Positions 46,953 to 57,695 of a DNA stretch of 64,000 nt are shown here, piece by piece (position 1 is the first letter of the stretch; each line of letters starts with the position of its first letter). The notes under the pieces are model-generated. The model saw only the letters and a list, made by a program, of their open reading frames with translations. It was not told the DNA's origin and ran no database searches. Origin of the DNA: Whalleya microplaca (taxonomy: Eukaryota; Ascomycota; Sordariomycetes; Xylariales; Xylariaceae); assembly GCA_022497155.1 (NCBI GenBank), contig MU385717.1, forward strand, positions 496,001 to 560,000. The letters run 5' to 3'. The position numbers and the translations under genes were made by a program.

Positions 46953-47024
46953 TAGCAGTTCTAGCAGTTCTAGCAGTTCTGGCAGTTCTGGCAGTTCTGG
47001 CAGTTCTGGCAGTTCCGGCAGCCC
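46953..47024. repeat. 9-bp minisatellite, seven exact-type units plus a degenerate eighth
   Basis: Three TAGCAGTTC units (46953-46979) are followed by four TGGCAGTTC units (46980-47015) and then CGGCAGCCC. The two variants form contiguous blocks, as expected from stepwise replication slippage after a single A/G change. Confidence 0.9.
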
Positions 47025-47140
47025 TGTCAGCACAATGCACGGACCCATCCGAGAACGTTGCCTACCTGGGTTTAGGTACTGACTCGCTATATGTTACGCT
47101 ATAAGTTACTTTGAAAGTTTATTAACATTTCAGGCCTATC

Positions 47141-47177
47141 AGGCTGTCGGGCTGTCAGCTGTCAGCTGTCAGCTGTC
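47141..47177. repeat. GGCTGTC/AGCTGTC tandem repeat
   Basis: Two 8-bp units (AGGCTGTC, GGGCTGTC) run directly into three 7-bp AGCTGTC units. It lies 117 bp from the 9-bp minisatellite and shares a (G/A)GC core with it. Confidence 0.8.
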
Positions 47178-49298
47178 AGGTGCTCGAAGCCCTGTCATTA
47201 TACTCTAGGGTATTAGTATAATGTCCGGTCGGCCAATCCTATGTTTGTAGGACACCTTAACCGGGACTCAGCTCAATCATTTCCAATAAATACGAGAGAG
47301 CCTAGAGGTAACCATCTATGTTTCAGCCGAAAACCCCCTGTAAGACTACGATATGTACATATCTGGCTAGGTTACTTGAGCCAGGCGCGCAACCTATCTA
47401 ACCTAATGCATTGTCGCTCAGTGTGGGGTTTTGCATGTGAGCATTAACAGAGACCCTCACTTGTGAGATTAGCTATCGTTAAGCCATAGTGATTGACCTG
47501 AGCCCAGATACATAGGAGATAGGAGTTGTTCTCCATACTCACCCAAACTTCGGGATACATGTAACGACAAGAGTTTGAACCAATGCTTCCAATTCTGCCA
47601 TTGTCTTCGTGTAAGTTGTGTATACCTTAATAATCTCAGCTCCGTCATAGTCAAATGCAGGTCACTAAATTAAGACTTATCAAAGATTCTATCAAGCAGC
47701 TGAACACATAAGGTGTTAGTATACTACTAATATAGCTAATAAATCTTGACTCAACTTATTGCCTTGCTCATGCTTCTAGAGACGCATAAACAACACTGCT
47801 ACACCGTAGGTATATATAGCCTTGCAGCAAAACAGAGGTGGAGGTTTAAGTTACTTACATACATAATACAAAATATGTAAGCAACCTCTTCATCGGGACA
47901 AGCGGCACCTACGTAGGTATTGTGACGTTGGCGTAAGCAGGTTTCCTAGGTTTCATTCAGGAACAGCACTCAATCTTCACACGATAGTGTTACACAGCTT
48001 CGCCAAGATGCCCGCCATCGACTTCATAGGCTGAGGCAGCCTACGTAGGTTCCATCCGACTTCGATCTGTTCTATCCTTTGTACACGCCTGTGATCGTAG
48101 GTTGTTGACTCCAAAGACTATAACCTTTGATTCATACCTAACAACGACAATAGGGGGCATATATAGGGGAAACCAACAAAATGTCGTGAGATGATTAGCA
48201 TAGACATTAAATTGCATTGCCACGGAGGTAATCAAGGGAGCCAAACTGGTAGTCGGTGGTAGATTGGTTCATATTATTAGAGACGGCGAGCACGCTGTGG
48301 GCCTCCGACCAAGGGCCAATCAGCAGGGCGGGATTGGGCCGTTTTGGTGAGTAGGCCGGAGTAGACCAGCGCCCAGGCGCCAAATGCAGACGATCTAGTC
48401 CACAGGAGCTTCTAATTTCCATCCATTTTCAACCACGCCAAACCCCTCTTAAAGACCCAGAATGGCAAGTCTCGACGCCATCACTGATCAGCCAAACGCC
48501 CTAAAGGACCCTTCCTTTTTAGCACGCCGCCCTCTCTTGCAGCTCCGGACAGGACATTTAATTGCTCTCGTAACCTGCACTTTCGTCTTCGTTCTCGAAC
48601 ACCAAGACCTACTTCGTTACCAGGTGCAGGAACACGTGCATGCATGTGTCTGACGAAGACGTTCCGTCCCGGCCGAGTACGATACAGATACAGAAACACC
48701 AGCCGTTCACCCGTCGTACTTGCAGTACCTACCCAAGGTACTCTTACCTTATACAGTACCTACACCTGCTGTATATACATCATCTGAGAAGGGATCCATT
48801 GTGCGATCAGTGGAAGGTTCGACTCAACTTTGACTAATAAACCAACGATTCGGGTCATTGCGGGGCCTCAGATGCGACTTACTACAGTAGTAACTGTACG
48901 GAGTGCAGTAGCGGTATCCTTCGAATCGCTACCTACCTGCTTACCGTACCTACCATAATAGCAGAACGGTCGCACCCACCGCCCTTTATCTCTCGGCACC
49001 CGTACGACATACACACCTGGGCACCTACCTCACCTACATGTACTGTCCTACATGAACCAACCTAACTTGATCACCAAGTCTCCCTTCCTATGTAGTGCCA
49101 CAGCTGTGCGCTCCTGCGGATACATATTACCCTCAACCTCATCTGTGCCCGCCCTACCGAGGTACTCGTCACGATTCCCACCCGAGACCTACATTCCAGT
49201 CCCGTACAAAACACCAGCCACCCCCTCCACTCAACGGCACGGATTGCTCGCCTAGATCATTTGCCACTCTCTCGAATCTAGGGTTCCAAGCATAAAAG

Positions 49299-50264
49299 AT
49301 GGAGCCTGTCCCCGAGACCGAGAGGATGGAGGAGTTTCGATCCTCCCCTCTACCTTCACTGCGTCTACAGCAGCCGTCTGCACTACTTCCAAACGAGTTC
49401 GATTCCAACCGCAAGACTCCCACTTTACGCCGATCGACCGAACCACCCTCGCCGACCTCATTATCCTGGACTTCTGCAGCATCTCTCCCCTACCGACCTC
49501 GTACTACCTCACCACTGTCCGGAGGTCACACTCGTTCCAAGTCGGTTGCTAGTCTCGCCCCACCGAACATGGGCCGTACACGCTCCATGCCAGGCGTTGA
49601 CGGCGCTGGCCGTATCATATACCCGCCACTCCTCCGTCCCGATAGTCCCTCGGGATCTCCCAGCAGAAACCGAACGCCCCGAAAACTAGTCGACGAAGCG
49701 TTTCCGCCAACATCACCTATTCGGTCTTCCGTTCTAGATAGTGAGAAGAGACACCATGAACGCCCTAGTTCGCCGGCTCTTAGCACTGCGAGCTCGGACA
49801 CTACATCTCATCAGCGGACGTCCTCTCCCTTCCGATACTCCGCTTACTCGGCATCCGGTAGTACTTCTTCCTTACCAGGTACACCATCTGCTACGGCGAC
49901 TTCACCGTCTTACCGATTCGAAAGCACATCAAGCTTTCCTCCCTATTACCCATCTTCCTCTATTCCGTCCACCCCAAGCTCGATGAGATCGCGCAGTCCA
50001 AGTATTTCAAGTCTGGAGACTATCCCTGATTCTCCTGACGCGGAGGCAGAAGCCTTGGAAGCTGAGAAGATAGCCGAGTTAAAGGCTGCTGCGGAAGCTG
50101 CAGAGAGCGGAGAGCCCGTAGAGCTGAAGGGTCGAGGCACTTTCGATATGCCTGTTCGTGGCAGAACTTTAGGGATTGGATCGAGAGATAAGCGCAAGCG
50201 GTGGAGCGTGTGCGGAGCAGAACGACGAGGCGATCTCGATTTGGAGACGATATGGGAGGATTAA
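49299..50264 (+). CDS. Ser/Pro-rich disordered protein with charged C-terminal block, 321 aa
   Basis: Single ATG-initiated exon. Mostly low complexity: Ser, Pro, Thr and Arg, with repeated S-P sites and Arg-Ser-x-Ser motifs (HTRSKSVAS, GRTRSMPG). Around residues 250-275 an Ala/Glu-rich helix appears (EAEALEAEKIAELKAAAEA), followed by a compact, likely conserved C-terminal segment, GTFDMPVRGRTLGIGSR then KRKRWSVCGAERRGDLDLE and TIWED. The KRKRWSVCGAE motif is the part most likely to be shared with relatives. No domain, signal peptide or membrane segment. Related fungal entries are usually called basic proline-rich proteins; function unknown. The complementary strand also has long open stretches because of the biased composition. 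Confidence 0.85.
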   Translation: MEPVPETERMEEFRSSPLPSLRLQQPSALLPNEFDSNRKTPTLRRSTEPPSPTSLSWTSAASLPYRPRTTSPLSGGHTRSKSVASLAPPNMGRTRSMPGVDGAGRIIYPPLLRPDSPSGSPSRNRTPRKLVDEAFPPTSPIRSSVLDSEKRHHERPSSPALSTASSDTTSHQRTSSPFRYSAYSASGSTSSLPGTPSATATSPSYRFESTSSFPPYYPSSSIPSTPSSMRSRSPSISSLETIPDSPDAEAEALEAEKIAELKAAAEAAESGEPVELKGRGTFDMPVRGRTLGIGSRDKRKRWSVCGAERRGDLDLETIWED

Positions 50265-52683
50265 GTCCATCCACCATCCCATGGATGGCACAAGCAGCTC
50301 GAACTCGAGAGCACTAATTGTACAAGCATATATCAAGCATGAAGGGCGGTTCGGTTCCTGGTCGGTTTTTTCGCAAGCATATTTGATTTTTTGGTCGGGG
50401 GAATAGGCGTTCTACAAAGGTTGTTTCGATACCCGGTTTGCGTTTTTGTATTTCAAATCACAAGACAAGGAAGGCAGCACAGAGACGTTTTTAGGTGTGT
50501 GCATTATACTATGTAGCGTATTGGCTTATAAGGCATTCGGGATGCGTTCCCAGGTCGCCGCCTTTCTCGAATCGACGTTGGAAGGCAATGAATATAGTCA
50601 ATCGTTCAAACCATTAGCCTCAGTCTACATATCATATAACTACCTTGGTGTTATGTCTACTCCATGCTTCACTGATAAAGGGAAATGTAAAGAATCTACT
50701 AGGTCGCAAGCCATACGCGATGAGCCGGACTAAATGTAGGAAGCTATATTCAATTTTAACCTTGGATTCCGTCCTGTATCTCACCCTCGTGGCTCTATCT
50801 TAGACTGATTACATTCTACACTAAACATAACCGAGAAACTATCACGCAATTATGTCACTACCTCGGTTGGCGATCCAGCAGATATGTGCTCCAGAGTCAA
50901 AATAGGAGTCATACAGAGTTATTCGCAAAATCCCTATCATGAGTCGGTATGTAGCTACCTATGTAAATGCTCCCTTCCATTTTACAAGCTTTGGCATGTG
51001 CGGGGGGGCTAGATTAAGCGGGTGCATAAAGGGGGTCTGGTCTGGGGTGCCCCCACGTGCGTGCGCTGGGGAAGGTAAAAGGGGGGGTAGGTAGGGCATC
51101 CTAGGTTCGGTGTCGAGACTGGGACACCGAGTCTAAAATAGCGCGGGGACGGGAGACAGCCAATACCAGACTACCATATATTCCACCTATTAGAGCTGTG
51201 GAAGGAGGCACTTGCATGCCTGTGATATCGTCACTCGAGAGGTCAGGTCGTTATCAGGTACATGTCTTGTTCGTTGGACCCATTTATTAAAGTGATTTGG
51301 ACTTTGGTCTTCTTGCGGTTCAGTTTTCCCTGTGGGTTTCTTTGGAATGCACATCCCTTGCTGTGGAATGTGTAAATTACAGTATCTCGTTATCCCTCAT
51401 GCCAAAGGGAGATTCGGAACCCTGGTATTAAATATATATAGTAGTGGTGTCCCCCTTTTAATTAGTGTTTGACAGTCAATCCAGGCTTTTCAACAGGGAG
51501 AAACGGGGCCTGTTAGATCGCTACTTTTAATAGGTCGATGAGTATTGGTCGATGGATACTCATCGACCTACTTAGTTACCATGGAGAGCTGCTCTTGTCT
51601 TTCGCAGAGAGTATTCATTCAACAGTTTCTATGAAGTAAGCAAGAAGCTACTACATAGGTGGACATAGATGTTTAGGCCAAGGTGCTACATTTGGCTGGA
51701 TATATGCAGATATAAGCTCCAGAGCTCCTATAATTAAGGTTGTTGGGATAGGATAATCACCAAGATTGGTTTATAATCCAAATGAATTCCTAAATTCCAG
51801 TGGTGGTTTATTTTCAAGACATCAAATGTTCTCTATTAGTTAACTTGATCAGCCAGCGAGGTAGTCAGATGAGATAATCTCAGGACCATATAAGGACAGT
51901 GCTACTCGATTCTTCAGGGCTAAAGTCAGATGGAATTAGAAATAATTTCACACAATAGATAATGCGAAACTATATGTGATGAGTATAGTAGTAGTTCACT
52001 TATAATGGCCCGTAGTTGGATTTGTATTCTATCTTATATTACCGTTATATGTCACAGCTTCTCTGATTCTTGTATAGTCACTTGCTTGAAATTCCTCGTC
52101 GAGGACTTCAATGTCTCGTACCAAAAAGAATTGATAACAGCAGTGATAAAACTATATTAGTAACAATGACTTGGAGCCTTTCAAAGTTAACAATGGTCTA
52201 GCGATGCCTGAAATTAGCTCCAGGCAATGACGTTATCTTGCGAGGCGGCATAACACTTGAGGTCTAACAGTGGATTGACGATGAGATGAAAAGCAGGACA
52301 ATTTTAATAACTCATGAATGATATAATGTCTAAGAGGGGTCCTATTGTTACACTGTGACATCTCATGACTCTTTCGAAGGTTGGTAACAAAGAACCACGC
52401 AGACTCACTTCAAATATCAGGTACTTAAATGGACACAAGATGCCAGCAGATGCCTAATTTCGTCCGGTCAATACATAACCCAAGAAATATGATGAATCAT
52501 GTATACAAAGGATGATTCCATGGCCTCCTAACCTTCAGGACATACTAATTTCTTCTCTAGTCGCAGATCAATTGCTCATATAGCATGTCAGCGCTCACAC
52601 AAGCTTCCATACAGAAGACTAGTAGATAGAAATAACCTGGATGGTCCCAAAGCACCCTTGAGATAGGAGGCATGCATATCATT
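50265..52683. other. gene-poor stretch with G-rich tracts and one perfect hairpin
   Basis: About 2.4 kb before the HET-domain gene. No supportable ORF beyond 50750. Around 51000-51100 the plus strand has several runs of 6 to 7 G (GGGGGGG). A perfect hairpin at 51531-51570 is listed separately. Confidence 0.6.
51531..51570. repeat. perfect 15-bp hairpin with 10-nt loop
   Basis: TAGGTCGATGAGTAT (51531-51545) pairs without mismatch with ATACTCATCGACCTA (51556-51570). The 10-base loop TGGTCGATGG repeats part of the arm (GGTCGATG). It stands alone in non-coding DNA. Confidence 0.9.
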
Positions 52684-54456
52684 TCAAAATATAAGGAAGT
52701 CTTCCTCCCAAGCCCTCAACCCAAGCGCTTCTCCATCCATCATTCCGACTACAAAGCATGGTCCGACGATGCGCCAACAAGGTATAGATCGACGAAGTAT
52801 CATAGGAATTGACAGGCCATAAAATACTACTATGACATCTCCGGGATGAAGACACAGATCCCCGAGACCAAGGTAGCCTTTTCTGGTCCAAAAGGGCGAA
52901 GCGCGGCCCACGCGCAGAAAAAGGTCTATAAACTCAACCCTCGCATCCTCGAGGCTGGGTGGCTCAGCTCCCGCTGCAACCTCGAACACGGGCCAGTGAG
53001 AGACAGAGCCGGTCCGGCGTAAATCCAAACCAGGACATAAGTCGAGCGCTAGTTACTTGTCCGCAGCTTGTGATAGTTGAAGGTGTAGATTGTACTTACG
53101 ATCGCCTTGCCCCTTGGAAATGAACTTAGCCATGCTGCTGAACCAATCCGCGAATTTAGGTTGCCAATACCGGGTATCGAATAAGCTCGTCTGCTCGCTA
53201 GGATGTGTCAGGCTGGGATGGGTGGTAGCGACTGTATCAACTATAGCTCCACGGATAGAAACATAACGTCTACGGACATCGACTTGCGGTGGCTTCGAAC
53301 CGCTGGCGTGGAAGAGTCCCTGGACGTTGAATATTTCAAACGGCTGGTCTAGGTTCTTGAAGTTCGGGATCCAGCTGTTGACAGACACGGGGACACTACT
53401 CGCGTTGCAAAGAAGCAATAATCGGAGATCTTGCTCCTCCTCGAGGATGAAAGTCGACGCGTCTATATAGATTTCCTCCACGAGTCTTCCGTTGTCAACT
53501 TTGAAAGGCGAGCGCCCGCAGATGTTCTTGTAGATAGGGAAGAGCGCATAGACCCTGTCCCGGGCATCGGTGGCCTCCAAGTCTCGTGTCGTGTATAACA
53601 TACTAACCAACGAAGCCCAATATTCAGTGCCACTGAGAATACTTTTGTCGATGGCGCCTTCCGCACCAGTATGCGCTGCCCTGATCTGTGCCAGTTCGTG
53701 CATAGATTGCAGCTTCGGCAACCACGGTATTAGTGAGGTGACGCGGCGAGAGCCTAGAAGCAGCATCCGGACAGCGTCGTTCGCGAGAACCGCATCTTCG
53801 AGGGGTATACGCTTGTCGCCACACCATATCTCGCCGGGGGTATTAGGCGTCGTAACCTCCTGCCACACCCATACTCGGTGCCAGTAGTCGCGAAGAGCCA
53901 GATGGTCGAGAGCCTCGATCTCAGCCTGAGATACATCAGAGAAACTGGTCTGCTCCTGCCGTCGAGCTTTGTCGGCGAGACGTAGCCAGCAGTCTATCGC
54001 GATGCTACTGCCGCAGTCGTGTTCCCCTAGCCATATCACGGTACGTCTTGCTTTCATGTATATCTCTCCCATCATAGTGAGCTGTCGACTCTTCTCTTCG
54101 CTGTCCAGCTGATTGATGCAGACTGCATCGACCCAGAGAAGCGGTCGACCACGCAGTGACGAATGCAACCATTTGGAATGTTGTTGGAGAAAAGTGTAGA
54201 GGTTGAATTGGACGAGGCCGTCCTGGCCATCTATGCTAATTGCCTCGACTGCCTTCTTGGTGCCCCAGGTGTATGACAGCGCAATGTAATTCGGGCACGA
54301 GTTAATAGGGAAGCTCAATAGGTCATAACTGAGGTCTTCACGAGGCAGGGCATCTCCAGAGTCACAATATGGCCACAACAGCCTTATGTGACCTGCGGGT
54401 AGTTCTCGGTAGGGAAACATTGGAGTATCCAATGTCTTAATTCCTGATCGATCCAT
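52684..54456 (-). CDS. heterokaryon incompatibility (HET) domain protein, 2 exons, 573 aa
   Basis: Exons 53100-54456 and 52684-53048; a 51-nt intron ends in ACTAG. The HET domain spans about residues 57-205: YIALSYTWG, then LLWVDAVCINQLDSEEKSRQ, TVIWLGEHD and RVWVWQEV, all standard. After the domain come TTRDLEATDARDRVYALF and a C-terminal module (KGYLGLGDLCLHPGDVIVVFYG, then FVVGMMDGEALG) shared by many fungal HET proteins; this lies in exon 2 and confirms the join. HET proteins act in non-self recognition after hyphal fusion and can trigger cell death, but most paralogues have no known role. ATG at 54456 is the first before MFPYREL; upstream codons lack ATG. Confidence 0.93.
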
Positions 54457-55052
54457 GGATGTATAGGTGATATTGTTAACAATGAAAAATGTTAATCGAA
54501 TACAATTGCCTTGAACATTTCTTACACAGCCGAGTTCATGAGGCTGTTGGATCCATGATCCCCACAACTGTAGGAGATTGTCCTATCATGGCTATAACAG
54601 CGGTATCATTGCATGCAGTTTATAGTACCAACGGTTGCTACGATATTACTTGTTGGAATCTTCTTTGAATACAAGGTGGACCCATCTGAACGAGCCCCAG
54701 AATACTACTGAATTACTTAGTTCGACACGGTCTTGTGAGGGTCTCAACCATTCGGATTATTAGGACCTGCTGGTTATTTACCTCACATAACACCGGCATG
54801 TCCAGGTGGCTGTGTGTGGCATTTGAATATAGGACTTGAATATATGACAAATGGGAACTGGAGAGGCTGTATATCATGACCCAGGTGACTGATTATGCCC
54901 TGTAACTTAGATCGAATCACTGGAGATATGTTTATCTCCCGAGGGAATGTTAACCCGAAAGACGTAAAAGGAGTTTGACTGTATTGATTCTCTGTTGATT
55001 GGGTGCTTAGGTATAGGACGGGCGTCTTCAAAGATAGCCTTACATATAGGAT
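54457..55052. other. intergenic, no gene seen
   Basis: Promoter side of the HET gene and 3' side of the PTPA gene. One 82-codon stretch at 54783-55031 (minus) has no recognisable feature. Confidence 0.6.
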
Positions 55053-56318
55053 CTAGTCAAACGGTATCCTGCGTAACTCTCCAGCACCATTCCTCTTTGC
55101 TGCCTGCGCGGCGGCGACGGCGCTGGGTACCTTGATTCCACAACAGTCACCCCAACTGTTGGCCTGATGTACATGTTTCATTCCATCGTGTTCGACCACG
55201 AACGCCCCGCCCTCAGCCTCGTCTTCTTCGTTCGACACCCCTAATTCGGCCTCAGTACTCATGCCCTCTGCAGCAGGCACCAGTGAACCAAAAAGGAAGT
55301 GTTGCATGACTGGCAGCTTCTTGAGCACCTCTGCAACAAACATTCTCTTCATGCCGCCTTCTATCTTGTTCCAGCTCTTTGCTGCGGAGATGTCATCTAG
55401 CATGGGACTGTGCCAGCGCAGCCCTTTGACTGTCTTCGTGCTGTTGACAAAAGTCACCTGTCCCAGATACATATAGTCGTGACCGAACTCCTCGAGTGTC
55501 AGCTCTTGGTGTACTGCCAATGGTGTAATATAGGGGTGGTGGAGCAGCTGGCTAGCACCGAACAGAAATGGAAGAAACTGGTAGTCGTCCAAGCCCCAAA
55601 CACCGTGTGAACCGGCAGGCTCCAGGTAGTATGTGGACTGGATCGTCTGCATCAGCAATAAGTAGCGAGCAAAAACTTTCAAGACCAGGGGCTTGAAGTC
55701 AGTTTTCGCTATGATCTTCAGCTGATACAGGCATAGCAGCCATATTATGAAATTCAGCTCGTGGCCCGAACCATAATCTATCCGGGTCCGGTTGCCGAAC
55801 GACTGGTTGAGATAGGTCTCTACCTCTGAGATAGTCTCCTGAGAGGAGAGGCCGAGCTTCTGATTCCAGGAGCTACTTGCAGCTTTGGCCTTGTCAAGAA
55901 ATGTCCGGAAGACTTTGTTACCAAACCTTGAACCTTCTGAATCCTCTGGAGGCGTTGATAGGACTAGAGCTTCTGCCTCGTCGAGAATGCTGAGAATCGA
56001 CTTAATGGCGGGACTGCAGTCATCATCGCTCACAGCGGATATTGGTGTATCTACCACTGCGTCCGAGAGGCCAAAGACAAAAGCCACAATAAGGGTGTAG
56101 GTTGGTGATGATAGAAAGAGCTCATGATCCTTGGTGGATAGGATTCGCCTAGTGGGAACCTGGAATGAGCGTGGAGGCGTGTCCAATGGTGGCGGCAGAG
56201 CCGGAGTCTCTGGAAGAGGCAGTGGGTTTGCAGGTGTAGGCCGCTTACGCCGTGGCTCCAGTTTGGGGAGCCTGCCCTTTAAGTTTGGAATGGTTGCAAT
56301 GGGTTGTTGCGTAGCCAT
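55053..56318 (-). CDS. serine/threonine protein phosphatase 2A activator (PTPA, Rrd1/Rrd2 type), 421 aa
   Basis: Single exon from ATG 56318. PTPA is a peptidyl-prolyl isomerase that activates PP2A-like phosphatases. Seen: a Pro/Arg-rich N-terminus, then PTRRILSTKDHELFLSS, YLNQSFGNRTRIDYGSGHE, LNFIIWLLCLYQL, the GVWGLDDYQFLPFLFGAS active region, the KSWNKIEGGMKRMF segment, LPVMQHFLFGSLV, and a C-terminal extension with WGDCCGIKVPSAVAAA. The Gly-His-Glu and Trp-Gly-Leu-Asp-Asp-Tyr motifs are diagnostic. Filamentous fungi usually have two members; I cannot say which this is from sequence alone. Absence of introns is unusual for this window. Confidence 0.95.
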   Translation of the reverse strand: MATQQPIATIPNLKGRLPKLEPRRKRPTPANPLPLPETPALPPPLDTPPRSFQVPTRRILSTKDHELFLSSPTYTLIVAFVFGLSDAVVDTPISAVSDDDCSPAIKSILSILDEAEALVLSTPPEDSEGSRFGNKVFRTFLDKAKAASSSWNQKLGLSSQETISEVETYLNQSFGNRTRIDYGSGHELNFIIWLLCLYQLKIIAKTDFKPLVLKVFARYLLLMQTIQSTYYLEPAGSHGVWGLDDYQFLPFLFGASQLLHHPYITPLAVHQELTLEEFGHDYMYLGQVTFVNSTKTVKGLRWHSPMLDDISAAKSWNKIEGGMKRMFVAEVLKKLPVMQHFLFGSLVPAAEGMSTEAELGVSNEEDEAEGGAFVVEHDGMKHVHQANSWGDCCGIKVPSAVAAAQAAKRNGAGELRRIPFD

Positions 56319-56799
56319 ATCTTGAGCGGCAATCTCCTCGGTTGATTGAGGGATATGTGACTGAAGTTTCCTACTTATATGCAGATAGGCTGAAAAGGAT
56401 GTATCTCTCGTTATGTCTCGGTTTTACCATATGGAAACAAAGAGATGTGGATGGTGAGATGAGGTTGATGAGGGTGGCAAGCGGGCAAGGCGCTACACAT
56501 ACTGCTAGGTACCTCTGGTGTATGCCGGGCTAGAAGGTTGTCCCTCCCGTCTTATTACCTTTTATCCGATAGGTGCATATCCTGATATCTGCAACCCCTG
56601 CAGGGGCAGATGATCTGCGCTAGTGGTGGGTCTTCAATACATGTACCTTAGGTACCTAGGTATCCACCTGGACCTGCCTTAGGTAAGTGACATGACGGTG
56701 TTTGCATCAGGCGAGAAGGGAAAAAAAAGTTGATCTATCGCCATACATACCGCAGCAGATATCTTGAATAAGATAAATTCGCCGCAATCCGACAAGAAG
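56319..56799. other. divergent promoter region, no gene seen
   Basis: Shared region between PTPA (-) and RRP46 (+). Contains CCTAGGTA/ACCTTAGGTA tracts near 56640-56690. Confidence 0.6.
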
Positions 56800-57695
56800 A
56801 TGATGACCCAGACCGAACCAGAGGCCCTGCTGTCTCACCTGCCGAAGGCCGATGGTTCTGCTACATTTTCCTATGCTGGGTACACGGTTGTTGGGGCCGT
56901 GAATGGGCCCATCGAAGTGCAGAGGAGAGATGAACTCCCAGAGGAGGCTGCTGTCGATGTGATCGTACGACCAGCTGCAGGGGTTGGAGGTATGACTCTC
57001 CTCAGGACCGCGACTTGTTGCACCTTGTTTGAACCTCCCTTAACTTTTTCATATATTTAAAGGCACGAGAGAACGACACCTAGAGTCATTGCTACAGCAG
57101 ACCCTACGCCAGATCATTCTTGTCAACAATTTCCCGAGGACCCTCATCCAGGTCATCCTACAAGTCACCGTGATACCCGAGAACGAATATGTAAATACGA
57201 AAGTCGCCCAAGCGAGTGCGGTAAGCTGCCTTTCACTTGACTTGGTCAAGAATGTCTATGCTGATTCGATGCTCCCGTCCCTAGAACTTACCCATACTGC
57301 CCGCTCTGCTACAGACGGCAGTGCTGTCTCTACTTTCGGCTGCACTACCGTTAACGGCTACCTTGACCTCGACTGCCTTGGCCGTAACACAGGATGGAGG
57401 ATCGAAAAAGATTATTGTGAACCCATCGGCAAGAGAGATCGAAACATCACAGTCATTCCACGTTTTCTCTTTTACCTCGCATGACGACTTGATACTCGCT
57501 GAGAGTGAAGGAAGCTTTAACTTGAAAGAGTGGGACGATGCCTTTGCCATGGCCTATCGTCAATGCTGCGAACCGAATACCACAAGCGATGGTGACACCC
57601 TCATGGATGATGGCAGCCTGCCGTTCAGCAACTTGAAGAACTTCACGCGAACGACATTGGGGGAGAAAATAGTCTCGGATTTGCATTGGAAGTGA
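56800..57695 (+). CDS. RRP46: exosome complex subunit Rrp46 (RNase PH fold), 3 exons, 252 aa
   Basis: Exons 56800-56989, 57063-57220 and 57285-57695; introns 73 and 64 nt. A ring subunit of the RNA exosome, which degrades and trims RNA in nucleus and cytoplasm; eukaryotic members are generally inactive. Seen: GSATFSYAGYTVVGAVNGPIE followed by VQRRDELPEEAAVDVIVRPAAG (strand-turn region of RNase PH), LLQQTLRQIILVNNFPRTLIQVILQV, the NLPILPALLQTAVLSLLSAA helix that replaces the bacterial active-site region, and a C-terminal half with an acidic insert (NTTSDGDTLMDDG). Start is the first of two adjacent ATG codons; the 36 bases before it are in frame but lack ATG. Confidence 0.92.

Larger units (their letters stand above)
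46619..49298. other. intergenic, minisatellites, no gene supported
   Basis: About 2.7 kb between divergent genes. It holds a 9-bp minisatellite (46953-47024) and a 7/8-bp one (47141-47177). A 63-codon ATG-initiated stretch at 48462-48653 overlaps an opposite-strand one and lacks homology I recognise. The last 250 bases before 49299 are C-rich on the plus strand, as in fungal promoters. Confidence 0.55.

Noticed and set aside
48462..48653. 63-codon ATG-initiated ORF with one hydrophobic stretch
   Set aside because: Short, overlapped by an equal opposite-strand frame, no recognised family and no splice partner. It could be real but cannot be supported.
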